From assembly GCF_014696315.1 (NCBI RefSeq), contig NZ_JACJPX010000030.1, positions 1 to 64,000 of the forward strand: a DNA stretch of 64,000 nucleotides, in the 5' to 3' direction. Numbering within the stretch: the first letter of the stretch is position 1; each line of letters opens with the position of its first letter. A program made the position numbers and the translations under genes. The stretch comes from Calothrix membranacea FACHB-236. GTDB taxonomy: Bacteria > Cyanobacteriota > Cyanobacteriia > Cyanobacteriales > Nostocaceae. Below, piece by piece: positions 8,372 through 16,951 of this stretch. The notes under the pieces are model-generated. The model saw only the letters and a list, made by a program, of their open reading frames with translations, did not search any database and had not been told where the DNA came from.

Positions 8372-9505
8372 ATGTCAATACATCAATCGGTTAAAAAAGA
8401 TAAAATCTTAGTTGTTGATGACGTTTATGACAATTTAGTACTACTAGAAACAGTTTTACAGGAAGATAGCTACGAAGTTATCTTGGCACAAGATAGCAAA
8501 TATGCTTTGTCTCTAGTTGAGCAGTCACCACCAGACTTAATACTTTTGGATATTATGATGCCAGAACTCGATGGTTATGAGTTTACACGTCGTATCCGCA
8601 AAAATCAAAATTTGCCATATATCCCCATATTATTGATTACTGCTCACGTCTACTCCAGTGTTGTGGATGGACTCGATGCTGGTGCCGATGATTTTATTCG
8701 TAAACCATTTGATCCCGATGAACTCAATGCACGGGTTCGCTCTCTTTTACGCCTGAAACACAGTATAGATGAACGAGACCACATGGCGAGTTTGCGAGAA
8801 GATTTTGCCTCACGATTTACGCACGATTTACGCACACCTCTTGCAGCTGCCAATAGAGTCTTAAAATTAATCCGAGAAGGACTGTTTTGTACTGTCACAT
8901 CAGACTTTGCCAAAGTTATTGATACAATGATTGGCAGCAATGAAGATTTGCTAATAATGGTCAATAACTTACTGGAAGTTTATAGACATGAAGCAGGTTC
9001 TAAAACATTAAAAGTCTCTACCTTTGATATTCAAGAATTAGTTGGTGAAGTCACACAAGAATTAAAGCCACTAGCAGAAGAAAAAAACTTAGTTTTAAAA
9101 GCTGAACTCCTGGAAAATCTGAATGTAGAGCCAGAAACATTAACTACAGTTATAGCTGACCGGATAGAAATTAGACGAGTATTAACTAATATTATTGGAA
9201 ATGCCATTAAATTTACCGAAACAGGTCATATCAATGTTCGGGTAAATGTAGATAAAAATAATGTGATAATTAACATTCAAGATACAGGCCCAGGAATTTC
9301 GCAAAAACACCAAGCAATTTTATTCGAGAGGTTTCGTCCAGGTAAACATTTAGGTTCAGGTAGTGGTTTAGGACTCTATCTCTCTCGCTGTATTATTGAA
9401 TCGCATCAAGGCTCATTAGATGTGGAATCTGAACCCGGTAATGGCAGTATATTTACTATCTGTTTGCCTGTAGGTTCCGCCAGCAAGTTAGTAGTAGAAA
9501 CATAA
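8372..9505 (+). CDS. Receiver-histidine kinase hybrid
   Basis: Soluble signalling kinase of 377 residues with no membrane segment. An N-terminal receiver (about 8-125: KILVVDD, phospho-Asp in LLDIMMPELDG, Lys in IRKPFDPDE) is followed by a HisKA dimerisation helix with the phospho-His in FTHDLRTPL (about 150). The HATPase domain shows the N-box NIIGNAIKFTE, G1 DTGPGIS and G2 GSGLGLYLS. This receiver-first layout is common in cyanobacterial phosphorelays, where such proteins sit midway in the chain. The neighbouring divergent NarL regulator may be its output, but that link is inferred only from position. Confidence 0.92.
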   Translation: MSIHQSVKKDKILVVDDVYDNLVLLETVLQEDSYEVILAQDSKYALSLVEQSPPDLILLDIMMPELDGYEFTRRIRKNQNLPYIPILLITAHVYSSVVDGLDAGADDFIRKPFDPDELNARVRSLLRLKHSIDERDHMASLREDFASRFTHDLRTPLAAANRVLKLIREGLFCTVTSDFAKVIDTMIGSNEDLLIMVNNLLEVYRHEAGSKTLKVSTFDIQELVGEVTQELKPLAEEKNLVLKAELLENLNVEPETLTTVIADRIEIRRVLTNIIGNAIKFTETGHINVRVNVDKNNVIINIQDTGPGISQKHQAILFERFRPGKHLGSGSGLGLYLSRCIIESHQGSLDVESEPGNGSIFTICLPVGSASKLVVET

Positions 9506-9665
9506 TAATATTCATCTTCTAGCGTTGATAGTGTGTAGCGCTTCTAATATAAACCAGAATTACCTGATGCTGAAGGAGTTACAATTAACTCTGGTGGATA
9601 TATAGCATTAATAGAGTCAAATCATTGATTTGCTGAAGCTGTTAGTATTTTTGAGCTAAGAGTAA

Positions 9666-9900
9666 GAAGTTATTTATAAAGTAAAAATAAAATTACTGTA
9701 GGGAAGCCAGCCTAAAGCACCATCCACGCGGCGGTGCGTTACGGCTAAATTTCATTGTCTCTGTGTCCCAAATCCTTTCATAGCCGTAACACACCCTACT
9801 GGAATGACTCAGCTAATCTGGTGCAATAGCAAAAATACTCCTAATCCATCATTTTAGGTGTGTCAGTCCACTACTTAAGATTGACTTTATAAATGGTCTC
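9666..9900. mobile_element. MITE family A, copy with both ends
   Basis: The left end GAAGTTATTTATAAAGTAAA (9666-9685) and right end TTGACTTTATAAATGGTCTC (9881-9900) are inverted repeats. The interior shares GCGGTGCGTTACGGCTAAAT and ATAGCCGTAACACACCCTAC with the copy at 11609-11814. It has no coding capacity and fills most of the 429-base gap after the kinase gene. Confidence 0.8.
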
Positions 9901-9934
9901 TAAAGTCAATCATTAGAAGAGATAAACTGCCAAG

Positions 9935-10198
9935 TTATTTATTTTTATAGTATGTTGCCAAGATTGTTACTGTGCCACAAGTAATAAAACTAATTAAATT
10001 ACCATACATCAAAATCACATCTTTTTGATAATACCCGTAGAGAATACCATCGAGCTGAATCAGATTAAAGCCAGCGAAAGTAATTAAAGAAATACTCTTA
10101 GAACTTCTATTTTTTAATATCCGCAGAGCTTGTGGAATAAACAGACTAGCATTAAAGATAAAACCCAAACCAAAAAATAGAGTTACTAATTCTTTCAT
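9935..10198 (-). CDS. SemiSWEET/PQ-loop-like small membrane protein
   Basis: An 87-residue protein with three hydrophobic helices and the proline-glutamine motif IPQALRI near the end of the first helix. This is the size and layout of bacterial SemiSWEET (MtN3-like) sugar transporters, which dimerise to make a six-helix pore. The middle part (SKSISLITFAGFNLIQLDG) fits the family pattern of a conserved polar start to the second helix. It would act in the cytoplasmic membrane; the substrate cannot be read from sequence. It stands alone between two small mobile elements. Confidence 0.75.
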   Translation of the reverse strand: MKELVTLFFGLGFIFNASLFIPQALRILKNRSSKSISLITFAGFNLIQLDGILYGYYQKDVILMYGNLISFITCGTVTILATYYKNK

Positions 10199-10395
10199 GG
10201 TTAGTATAAAAAATTATCCTACCATATTACACTTGATATTTTTTAGTTTAATATTTGACTTTAGAGGGAATTAAGATGTATTGGCAATCTCTAACTAAGG
10301 AATGATGGCTGATATTCAAAAATATGTGAAATTGTGAATTTAAAGAATGCTTGAAAATCAGGCGATCGCAATTTGTAATTTGCTTCAGACTTATC

Positions 10396-10541
10396 TAGGA
10401 TTTACGCAAGTGTCATATTTTTTTCGTTGAGGTTTGTCCAGGGTCAAATGTCAAAAGTCCAAAAAACCTAAATTTTTGACCCTTGACCCTTGACCCTTGA
10501 CTCTTATGCCAGAGGATCACTGTGCCAGTTGCGTAAGTCCT
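10396..10541. mobile_element. MITE family C (TAGGATTTACGCAA ends)
   Basis: The left end TAGGATTTACGCAAGTGTCA (10396-10415) and right end TGCCAGTTGCGTAAGTCCT (10523-10541) form terminal inverted repeats with few mismatches. The inside carries a TGACCCT heptamer run (about 10477-10503). At about 146 bases it has no coding capacity. Elements ending in AGGACTTACGCAA are known dispersed repeats in cyanobacterial genomes. Confidence 0.75.
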
Positions 10542-10575
10542 GTTATCAAAAAGCATATTAAAAATATGGGCAATT

Positions 10576-11577
10576 TCAAACTTCATTGAGCCAATGTAAA
10601 ATCCTGGCTTTACTATCTACTAATCCCTTATAAAATAAAGACTCGGCTGACATGGACTCAATTGCAGCACATAGCTTAACCCGTAATAGGGAATCTTTTT
10701 TAATTAAACTGCAATCTCTAAAATAAGTACGAATAGTAAATAATGCTGCTTCATAGTCTGGTAGACCCCAAATTACTTGTCGCTCAATTCGTAAGTAAAG
10801 CTGAGGATTTTCTGGATCAAAGCTTCTACCTTGCCATTGACTAACTGACAAATTAGGCGGTGGTTCGGGATGGTGGTTAAGGCGGGTGTCGGTACTCAAA
10901 CCCCAAGCAAAACGCACCATTGGTTTACAAGTAATCATTGTATTAACGATCGCATCTCCCCGGCGATTAATTTTTTCCATACCTGCTACAGGCGTATGTA
11001 TTGTTGCAAAGTTTTTACCAATTTTTTCCTCAGCTGACCAATGATTGGGATAACACAAGTGAACTGCACTCAGCCAATTGCAACCATCACCACCACGACA
11101 GATGACTGTCAAGTCTTCTTGCACCTGTGCTGCTAAAGCATCGAGGGTAGAACTGTAAGCTGGAAACACTGAACTATTCTCAACTCGCTGTAATTGCCAG
11201 TCTGCATCTAGATAAAGCGTTTCTTGAGTCAGTTGGCTATGAAATATCAAGGTATTAGCTGTAGATTTTTGGTAGCTAAAGTATTGTGGATGATCTTGGG
11301 TGAGTAGCTCAACTATCAAACGAGCGATCGCACCTGCCACAGCCTTAGAATATTTATGAGTTTGGTAGTATTTACCTAACCGTTCGCCACGGGCTAAAAG
11401 TTTAGTCTGACGGTAATCAGCAAAGTTTTCATCGACTTGAAACACTTGGCTATCAGCTTCACCATTACCAAAACACGTGCCAAAAGCCATCATCCCTGGC
11501 TTAACTTCGTAGCGTCCATTCATCAGTGGGAAGTAGCAAGCCGGACTATTGCAAGCTTTTAGTTTCTGCGTTTCCAC
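10576..11577 (-). CDS. Heme-dependent oxidative N-demethylase-like protein (DUF3445)
   Basis: A 333-residue soluble protein resembling the HODM alpha-subunit-like family (PF11927), whose characterised members oxidatively demethylate amines such as dimethylamine. Recognisable parts are the N-terminal YEVKPGM stretch, the GGDGCNWLSAVHLCYPNHW region, the RRGDAIVNTMI segment and WGLSTDTRLNHHPEP. The start is a GTG at 11577 without a clear ribosome binding site; an internal ATG about 20 codons in is an alternative. A family A MITE ends 32 bases upstream and could carry the promoter. Substrate is unknown; no partner subunits are encoded nearby. Confidence 0.78.
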   Translation of the reverse strand: METQKLKACNSPACYFPLMNGRYEVKPGMMAFGTCFGNGEADSQVFQVDENFADYRQTKLLARGERLGKYYQTHKYSKAVAGAIARLIVELLTQDHPQYFSYQKSTANTLIFHSQLTQETLYLDADWQLQRVENSSVFPAYSSTLDALAAQVQEDLTVICRGGDGCNWLSAVHLCYPNHWSAEEKIGKNFATIHTPVAGMEKINRRGDAIVNTMITCKPMVRFAWGLSTDTRLNHHPEPPPNLSVSQWQGRSFDPENPQLYLRIERQVIWGLPDYEAALFTIRTYFRDCSLIKKDSLLRVKLCAAIESMSAESLFYKGLVDSKARILHWLNEV

Positions 11578-11608
11578 AAGCCAGTGATCATGAAGAATGT
11601 TGTGCTGA

Positions 11609-11814
11609 GAGATTATTTATAAAGTAAAAATAAAATTATTGTAGGATGCGTTAGGCGCTGGTTTCCAAGATGATTTGTCACCAAATAACTATCCTAGCGC
11701 CTAACGCATCATCCATGCGGCGGTGCGTTACGGCTAAATTCCATTGTCTCTGTGTCCCAAATCCTTTCATAGCCGTAACACACCCTACTTAAGATTTACT
11801 TTATAAATGGTCTC
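11609..11814. mobile_element. MITE family A, 206-bp copy
   Basis: Left end GAGATTATTTATAAAGTAAA (11609-11628) and right end TTTACTTTATAAATGGTCTC (11795-11814) match as inverted repeats in 18 of 20 positions. The interior holds two inverted GCGTTAG/CTAACGC-type segments. The right end directly abuts the triplicated RNA-like block. Confidence 0.85.
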
Positions 11815-11859
11815 TTATACCCTATCTATAGAAATTATATTTAATTCTGGTTAAAAGCT

Positions 11860-12068
11860 CCTAAAAACAACAACACCCAAGCTACGAATTGCTTAGTGAT
11901 TTCCTCTTGCTTATCTTTACAAATGGGGCTACAACTATCATTTACATACTCGCTATGTAATAACAATTTAGTTGTAATATCCCCCTCTTTACCACATTGA
12001 GGAAATGTCAGCTTTCGAGTTGGGTGTTGTTGTTAGTTGGCGATACAGACTATCTAACAGCTTTTTTT
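11860..12068 (+). ncRNA. Candidate structured RNA, tandem copy 1
   Basis: A closing stem of 15 perfect pairs is formed by AACAACAACACCCAA (11866-11880) and its complement (12020-12034). Inside it lies ATTTCCTC pairing with GAGGAAAT, then an apical arm GGGG-TACAAC / GTTGTA-CCCC with ACATA-CTCGC-TATGT at the tip. A T-run follows at 12062-12068, so the plus strand is the likely transcript. The long rod shape recalls 6S RNA, but no family was recognised. The open frame in this copy (ATG in AATGGGGCTAC) is not kept in the others. Confidence 0.6.
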
Positions 12069-12344
12069 ACCTCTTAACTAACTGGACTTGGTCAACTTGG
12101 CTGTTTTGTTCGCCGAGTGAAGCTTGATTTGCTTCATGTTCTTAAAGTAGCACGCTTTAATTCTGATAGCTTCACTGTGAAACTAAACTTTACTTTTTAG
12201 AATATTGCTCTTTATAAATGGCAATAATTCTTTTTGCTAAATACAATGATTGTAAATGCGTGAAGTTCAGATAATTTTTAGGCAACAACAATGTTGTGCC
12301 CCTACTCTATCTATAGAAATTTTATTTAATTCTGGTTAAAAGCT

Positions 12345-12550
12345 CCTAAAAACAACAACACCCAAACTACGACTTGCTTAGTGATTTCCTCTCGTTTATC
12401 TTTTCACACGGGGCTACAATTATTAACTACATACTCGCCATGTAATTAACCTTTTGTATTATCCCCCTCTTTACCACATTGAGGAAATGTCAGCTTTCGA
12501 GTTGGGTGTTGTTGTTAGTTGGCGATACAGACTATCTAACAGCGTTTTTT
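12345..12550 (+). ncRNA. Candidate structured RNA, tandem copy 2
   Basis: Same fold as copy 1: closing stem 12351-12365 with 12502-12516 (15 pairs), inner stem ATTTCCTC/GAGGAAAT, apical arm GGGG-TACAA / TTGTA-CCCC with TTAA-TACAT / ATGTA-TTAA. The apical arm differs in sequence from copy 1 yet still pairs. The T-run is at 12545-12550. The start codon possible in copy 1 is absent here. Confidence 0.6.
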
Positions 12551-12825
12551 ACCTCTTAACTAACTGGACTTTTTCAACTTGGCTGTTTTGTTCGCCGAAG
12601 GAAGCTTAATTAGCTTCATATTTTTAAAATAACACGCTTCAATTCTGATAAATTCACGATGAAACCAAACTTTACTTTTTAAAATATTTTCATTTATAAA
12701 TGGCAACAATTCTTTTTAATAAATACAGCAGATTATCACTGTGTGATGTTTAGATTATTTTAAGGGCATAACAATATTATGCCCTAGCTTATCTAGCGAA
12801 ATCCTATGAAATTTTGGCAAAAACT

Positions 12826-13035
12826 TCTAAAAACAACAACACCCAAGCTGCGACCTGCTTAGTGATTTCCTCTGACTTTGACTTTGCAAACGGGGCTACA
12901 AAAATTATCTACATACTCGCTATGTAATAATAATTTACTTGTATCATCCCCCTCTTTACCAGATTGAGGAAATATTAGCTTTCGAGTTGGGTGTTGTTGT
13001 TAGCTGACGAGACAGACGAATTAACAGCTTTTTTT
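12826..13035 (+). ncRNA. Candidate structured RNA, tandem copy 3
   Basis: Closing stem 12832-12846 with 12987-13001 (15 pairs), inner stem ATTTCCTC/GAGGAAAT, apical arm GGGG-TACA / TGTA-CCCC with TACATA-CTCG-TATGTA. The T-run lies at 13029-13035. The closing and inner stems are invariant in all three copies while the linking sequences drift. Confidence 0.6.
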
Positions 13036-13348
13036 ACCTCTTAACTAACTTGGACTTTATCAACTTGGCTGTTGTATCTGCCAGGGAAGCTTTATTAGCT
13101 TCATGTTTTTAAAGTAGCACGCTTTAATTCTGATTAATTATACTGAAAATAAACTTTACCCACTTAGATGTTTTCACTCATTGATTGCAACGTTTTCTTA
13201 AAAATAGGTCGCCAAATATATAGCTAACCTCAATTATTGCTGAAAAAATAGATTGCCTGACTCTACAGTTAGGGGATTTGCTAAATAAAACCTCTGTTAT
13301 ATGTAAAAGGCGATCGCGGTTTTTACAGAGAATTCAGAACAAATATGC

Positions 13349-14524
13349 TCATGATTCTTTTAAGAAAACTAATTTACCACCTGCGCTCAACTTAAATTTC
13401 TGTCCTCGCCAGACTACGGTGTTACCGACAAAGCCACTACACCAAATCGCAAAGTGGAACAAATCACGTACAGGAATAACCCAAAAAAACTGTTTGGCTA
13501 CTGAATCGTTAAGCATGGTTACGCCAACCACCCAAGCCATCAGCGATCGCATTATCCAGGTAATAGCGAGTACAACCCAAGCAAAGATTGATCCTTCTGT
13601 AGCTAGCAAAAACAGCAAGCTATTAACTGTACCGAAAGTAAACAGCAATCCCAGATAACCCCCAGGACGAGAAACGCGGATACAACGCGCCCAACGGATT
13701 TGGCGTTGGATAACATCAGCCAAGGTGCTATCGTCTAACACATGATCGACTATGTAATCAGATAGCATCACTTTGTAACCAGCTTGGGCGGGTAAATAAC
13801 CAAGTTGAAAATCATCAGCCAGATGATTGGCGATCGCATCAAATCCCCCCATTGCTGCTAAGGCTTGCTTGCGGATTACAATGGTGGAACCAAAGGCGAA
13901 TTTAATCCCCTCCAGGTGGTTGCTGACTAAAACACCAGGATGAAAATCGCAAGCTGTGCCAATAGCTTCTAAAATTGTTACCCATCCTTGAGCCAGAGAA
14001 CGGTATAAACAAGTAACTACGCCAACTTTCTCGTCTTTGAAAGGTTGGATGACTCGTTGCAAATAGTCTTTACCTACACAAATATCACTATCAGCGATGA
14101 GCAAAATTTCGTGTTTCGCCGCAGTTACAGCATTTGCTAAATTACTGACTTTCAGGTTAGCGCCAATAATGCGATCGCTTATCACCAAATCAATATCGAC
14201 ATCAGGGAACTGCTGGATAATTTTATTGATAACTTCTATCCCAGGGTCTTGGCGATCGCGCACCGCAAAGATAATTTGATATTGGGGATAATCTTGTTGG
14301 CAAAATGAAGCCAGGTTATTTTCCGCATCGTAATCAACGCCACAAATAGGCTTGAGGATGCTAACAGGGGGATGGAATTCTAAATCGATATCACGGGGTT
14401 GGCGAAAAAAAGCGATCGCTGCATATATGGCAAAAGAGTAAAAAAAGATAGCTGATAAGCACAAGATGAATAGTAACGCTGCAATAATTGGAATTTGCAA
14501 CCCAAAAACTGAACTCAACCCCAC
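13349..14524 (-). CDS. Ceramide glucosyltransferase / HpnI-like family 2 glycosyltransferase
   Basis: Membrane glycosyltransferase of about 391 residues. It has an N-terminal transmembrane helix, then a GT-A domain starting VSILKPICGVD, with acidic motifs IADSDICV and ADDFQLGY, and the (Q/R)xxRW signature as RQIRWAR. C-terminal hydrophobic helices follow. This order matches ceramide glucosyltransferases and the hopanoid-associated HpnI, which move a sugar from a nucleotide donor to a lipid. The start is set at GTG 14524 because AGGAG lies six bases upstream; the longer frame to 14623 begins with TTG and has no such site. The lipid acceptor cannot be read from sequence. Confidence 0.85.
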   Translation of the reverse strand: MGLSSVFGLQIPIIAALLFILCLSAIFFYSFAIYAAIAFFRQPRDIDLEFHPPVSILKPICGVDYDAENNLASFCQQDYPQYQIIFAVRDRQDPGIEVINKIIQQFPDVDIDLVISDRIIGANLKVSNLANAVTAAKHEILLIADSDICVGKDYLQRVIQPFKDEKVGVVTCLYRSLAQGWVTILEAIGTACDFHPGVLVSNHLEGIKFAFGSTIVIRKQALAAMGGFDAIANHLADDFQLGYLPAQAGYKVMLSDYIVDHVLDDSTLADVIQRQIRWARCIRVSRPGGYLGLLFTFGTVNSLLFLLATEGSIFAWVVLAITWIMRSLMAWVVGVTMLNDSVAKQFFWVIPVRDLFHFAIWCSGFVGNTVVWRGQKFKLSAGGKLVFLKES

Positions 14525-14803
14525 GTGAATCTCCTCAGGAAGTGCGCGATTAAACTGAAATATGTAAATTTTTGCCGGGGGAAAGGATAAAGGTTTTTCC
14601 CTTATTAATATAGTTATGTTCAATCGCTGATTGACTTAAACCGATTGCTAGCTTACCTGAAATCTTGATTTGAAATAAATCGATGAAAATCAACCAAACT
14701 ATGTTATCAACCGTAAATAATCTTCAAACCCTTGCTAATGACCAATGACCAATGACCAATGACAGCCTCAGCCAGTTATCTTTAATTTCGCAGACCTACT
14801 TAC

Positions 14804-15949
14804 ATGAAACTATCTCAGCGCTGGAAATCTCTGGATGTATTTCGTGGTATTGCGATCGCTTCCATGATTTTAGTTAATAATCCTGGTAGTTGGGATGATA
14901 TTTATCCGCAGCTAGATCACGCCGAATGGAATGGTTATACACCTCCGGATTTTATCTTTCCGTTCTTCTTATTTATTGTCGGTGCAGCAATGCCTTTTTC
15001 CCTATCCAAATACACAACAGAAAATCGTCCTACTAAGGCATTATATTGGCGTATTGCCCGTAGAGCCTTAATTTTATTTGGATTGGGATTATTTTTAGCG
15101 TTATTTTCCTTAACTCTAGATTTCTGGCTGAATGGCGCGCCTGCTTCCAAATTCGCCACAATTCGCATTATGGGCGTATTGCAAAGGATTAGTCTTGCTT
15201 ACTTTATCAGTGCGATCGCTGTACTTAACCTCCAGCGTCGTGCTTTATGGATATTAGCGGCAATCTTGCTCCTTGGCTACTGGGCTGCAATGCAACTGAT
15301 TCCGGTTCCTGGTTATGGTGCTGGTAACTTGACACCGGAAGGTAATTTGGTGGGGTACTGCGATCGCTTAATTTTAGGACAGCAACACTTATTAGGCGGA
15401 AAACCTTTTGATCCAGAGGGTTTACTAAGTACCTTACCCGCTGTGGTTACCGTTCTCGTTGGTTACTTTACTGGAGAATGGCTAAGTAAACAACCTCAGC
15501 AAAGCCGTACCAGCATTAATTTAGTTATTGGGGGAATGAGTTGCATTTTAGTCGGGCATTTGTGGGGCTTTTTATTCCCCATCAACAAACAATTGTGGAC
15601 AAGTTCTTTTGTTATTTTCACTGCTGGGTTTGCATTGTTATTACTAGCAGCTTGCTATGAATTAATAGAAGTTCGCGGTTTAAAGTTGTTAGGTTTTCCT
15701 TTTGAGGTCATGGGATTAAATGCTATCTTCTCCTTTGTCGTTTCTGGTTTTATAGCCAGAATATTAATTAAAACGCGCATTGGTAATGGTAGTGATGCAC
15801 CAACTACATATACTTGGATTTACGAGCATTTATTTAAACCTTGGGCAGGTGCGCTGAATGGTTCCTTATTATTTGCTATAACAACCGTAATTTTTTGGTG
15901 GCTAATTCTTTATTTCATGTATCGCCGTAGTTGGTATTTTAAAATTTAA
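14804..15949 (+). CDS. NagX/heparan-alpha-glucosaminide acetyltransferase-like membrane protein
   Basis: A 381-residue integral membrane protein with about ten hydrophobic helices. The N-terminal motif SLDVFRGIAIASMILVNNPG, followed by DFIFPFFLFIVGAAMPFSL, is typical of the DUF5009/DUF1624 group related to human HGSNAT and bacterial NagX, which transfer acetyl groups to sugars across the membrane. Upstream lies a short CCAATGA heptamer run (about 14739-14764) that may separate it from the promoter. It is divergent from the glycosyltransferase gene, but no functional link is shown. The sugar acceptor is unknown. Confidence 0.8.
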   Translation: MKLSQRWKSLDVFRGIAIASMILVNNPGSWDDIYPQLDHAEWNGYTPPDFIFPFFLFIVGAAMPFSLSKYTTENRPTKALYWRIARRALILFGLGLFLALFSLTLDFWLNGAPASKFATIRIMGVLQRISLAYFISAIAVLNLQRRALWILAAILLLGYWAAMQLIPVPGYGAGNLTPEGNLVGYCDRLILGQQHLLGGKPFDPEGLLSTLPAVVTVLVGYFTGEWLSKQPQQSRTSINLVIGGMSCILVGHLWGFLFPINKQLWTSSFVIFTAGFALLLLAACYELIEVRGLKLLGFPFEVMGLNAIFSFVVSGFIARILIKTRIGNGSDAPTTYTWIYEHLFKPWAGALNGSLLFAITTVIFWWLILYFMYRRSWYFKI

Positions 15950-16064
15950 TCTACTGGTGAGCGCAGATGAAGACTTCTGCAAGCTTAGGAGTTAAATATA
16001 AGAGAAACTATATGGTAGTATGTACGCGCACCTCTAAGACTAACAAGAACAGGGTTGTTTGCTG

Positions 16065-16481
16065 ATGTCAGCTAGAGATTTATTCCATGAAGCGGTCAAA
16101 AACGCACTCCAGAAAGAAGGCTGGATAGTTACCGATGACCCACTGGAGATAGAATTTGAAAAAGTAACGCTTAAAATAGATTTAGGTGCAGAAAGGCTGA
16201 TAGCAGCAGAAAGAGAAGGGGAAAAAATAGCGGTTGAAATCAAAAGTTTTGCAAGTAACTCTGCTGTTAGCGATTTCCATACTGCTTTGGGACAATTTCT
16301 GAATTACCAAATTGCTCTCGAAGAGAATGAACCAGAACGTGAATTATATTTGGCAGTTCCAGTTGATGCTTATGAAACATTTTTCCAGACTCGACTTGCT
16401 CAAATCGCAGTCCGAAGACATAAATTAAAACTTATAATATACGAACCCATTATGGAGGTGATTGTGCGATGGAACAACTAG
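16065..16481 (+). CDS. xisH: XisH family protein
   Basis: A 138-residue XisH-type protein, first named as a controlling factor for excision of the fdxN element in Anabaena but widespread without that element. A PD-(D/E)xK nuclease-like core is visible as KIDLGAERLI...IAVEIKSF, followed by SDFHTALGQFLNYQIAL. The ATG at 16065 (MSARDLFHEAV) fits the family start; a TTG two codons earlier is less likely. It overlaps xisI by 13 bases, so the two are co-translated. No recombinase gene or element boundary is present in this window. Confidence 0.93.
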   Translation: MSARDLFHEAVKNALQKEGWIVTDDPLEIEFEKVTLKIDLGAERLIAAEREGEKIAVEIKSFASNSAVSDFHTALGQFLNYQIALEENEPERELYLAVPVDAYETFFQTRLAQIAVRRHKLKLIIYEPIMEVIVRWNN

Positions 16482-16804
16482 AGAAATATCGCCAATATAT
16501 CCAAACTATTTTAACGAAACATGGTAAATATAAACCTAAGCATGAAGAAATTGAAAATGAATTAATATTTGACCCAGTAAACAACCATTATCAGTTGATG
16601 CGTGTAGGTTGGAATAATTTAAATCGCGTTTATCACAGCGTGATGCACTTTGATATTAAAAATGGCAAAATCTGGATTCAGCAGAATATGACGGATGTAG
16701 ATTTAGCACAGGAACTATTGGAGATGGGAGTACCTAAAGAAGATATTGTGCTGGGTTTACAGCCACCTTATAAACGTCCTTACACGGGATTTGGAGTGAT
16801 GTAA
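16469..16804 (+). CDS. xisI: XisI family protein
   Basis: A 111-residue XisI protein, the usual partner of XisH. The family pattern is clear: LEKYRQYIQTILTKH, the FDPVNNHYQLM stretch, VYHSVMHFDIKNGKIWIQQN, and the C-terminal VLGLQPPYKRPYTGF. It starts inside the end of xisH with a good site (GGAGGTG, 16454-16460) about eight bases before the ATG. The tight overlap suggests a two-protein complex; a toxin-antitoxin-like or nuclease/regulator role is possible but unproven. Confidence 0.93.
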   Translation: MEQLEKYRQYIQTILTKHGKYKPKHEEIENELIFDPVNNHYQLMRVGWNNLNRVYHSVMHFDIKNGKIWIQQNMTDVDLAQELLEMGVPKEDIVLGLQPPYKRPYTGFGVM

Positions 16805-16951
16805 GTAGGTAGGCGAAAGTAGCAAAAGATAGGTGAGAGGGAAGGGGACAAAGGGAATAAGGAAGCAGAGGAGAAATAACAAAACCCAAACCCCAAATGA
16901 CAAATGACAACCAACATGGGATGCTTATTGATCGATTAGTGAGATTTGCAG

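Larger units (their letters stand above)
11815..13190. repeat. Three tandem 481-485 bp units
   Basis: Three diverged copies of one unit run head to tail, with equivalent points at 11866, 12351 and 12832. Besides the RNA-like core, all share CTCTTAACTAACT, a GAAGCTT...AGCTTC hairpin (near 12119, 12601 and 13085) and AGTAGCACGCTT-like sequence. A short hairpin ends the second unit (GGGCATAA/TTATGCCC). No protein frame is conserved across the copies. Confidence 0.85.

Noticed and set aside
11905-12000. Small protein starting at ATGGGGCTACAACT in tandem RNA copy 1
   Set aside because: The start codon and frame are not kept in copies 2 and 3, whereas base pairing is.
16065-16804. Border of the fdxN excision element
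   Set aside because: No XisF-type recombinase and no recognisable direct-repeat recombination site were found nearby.
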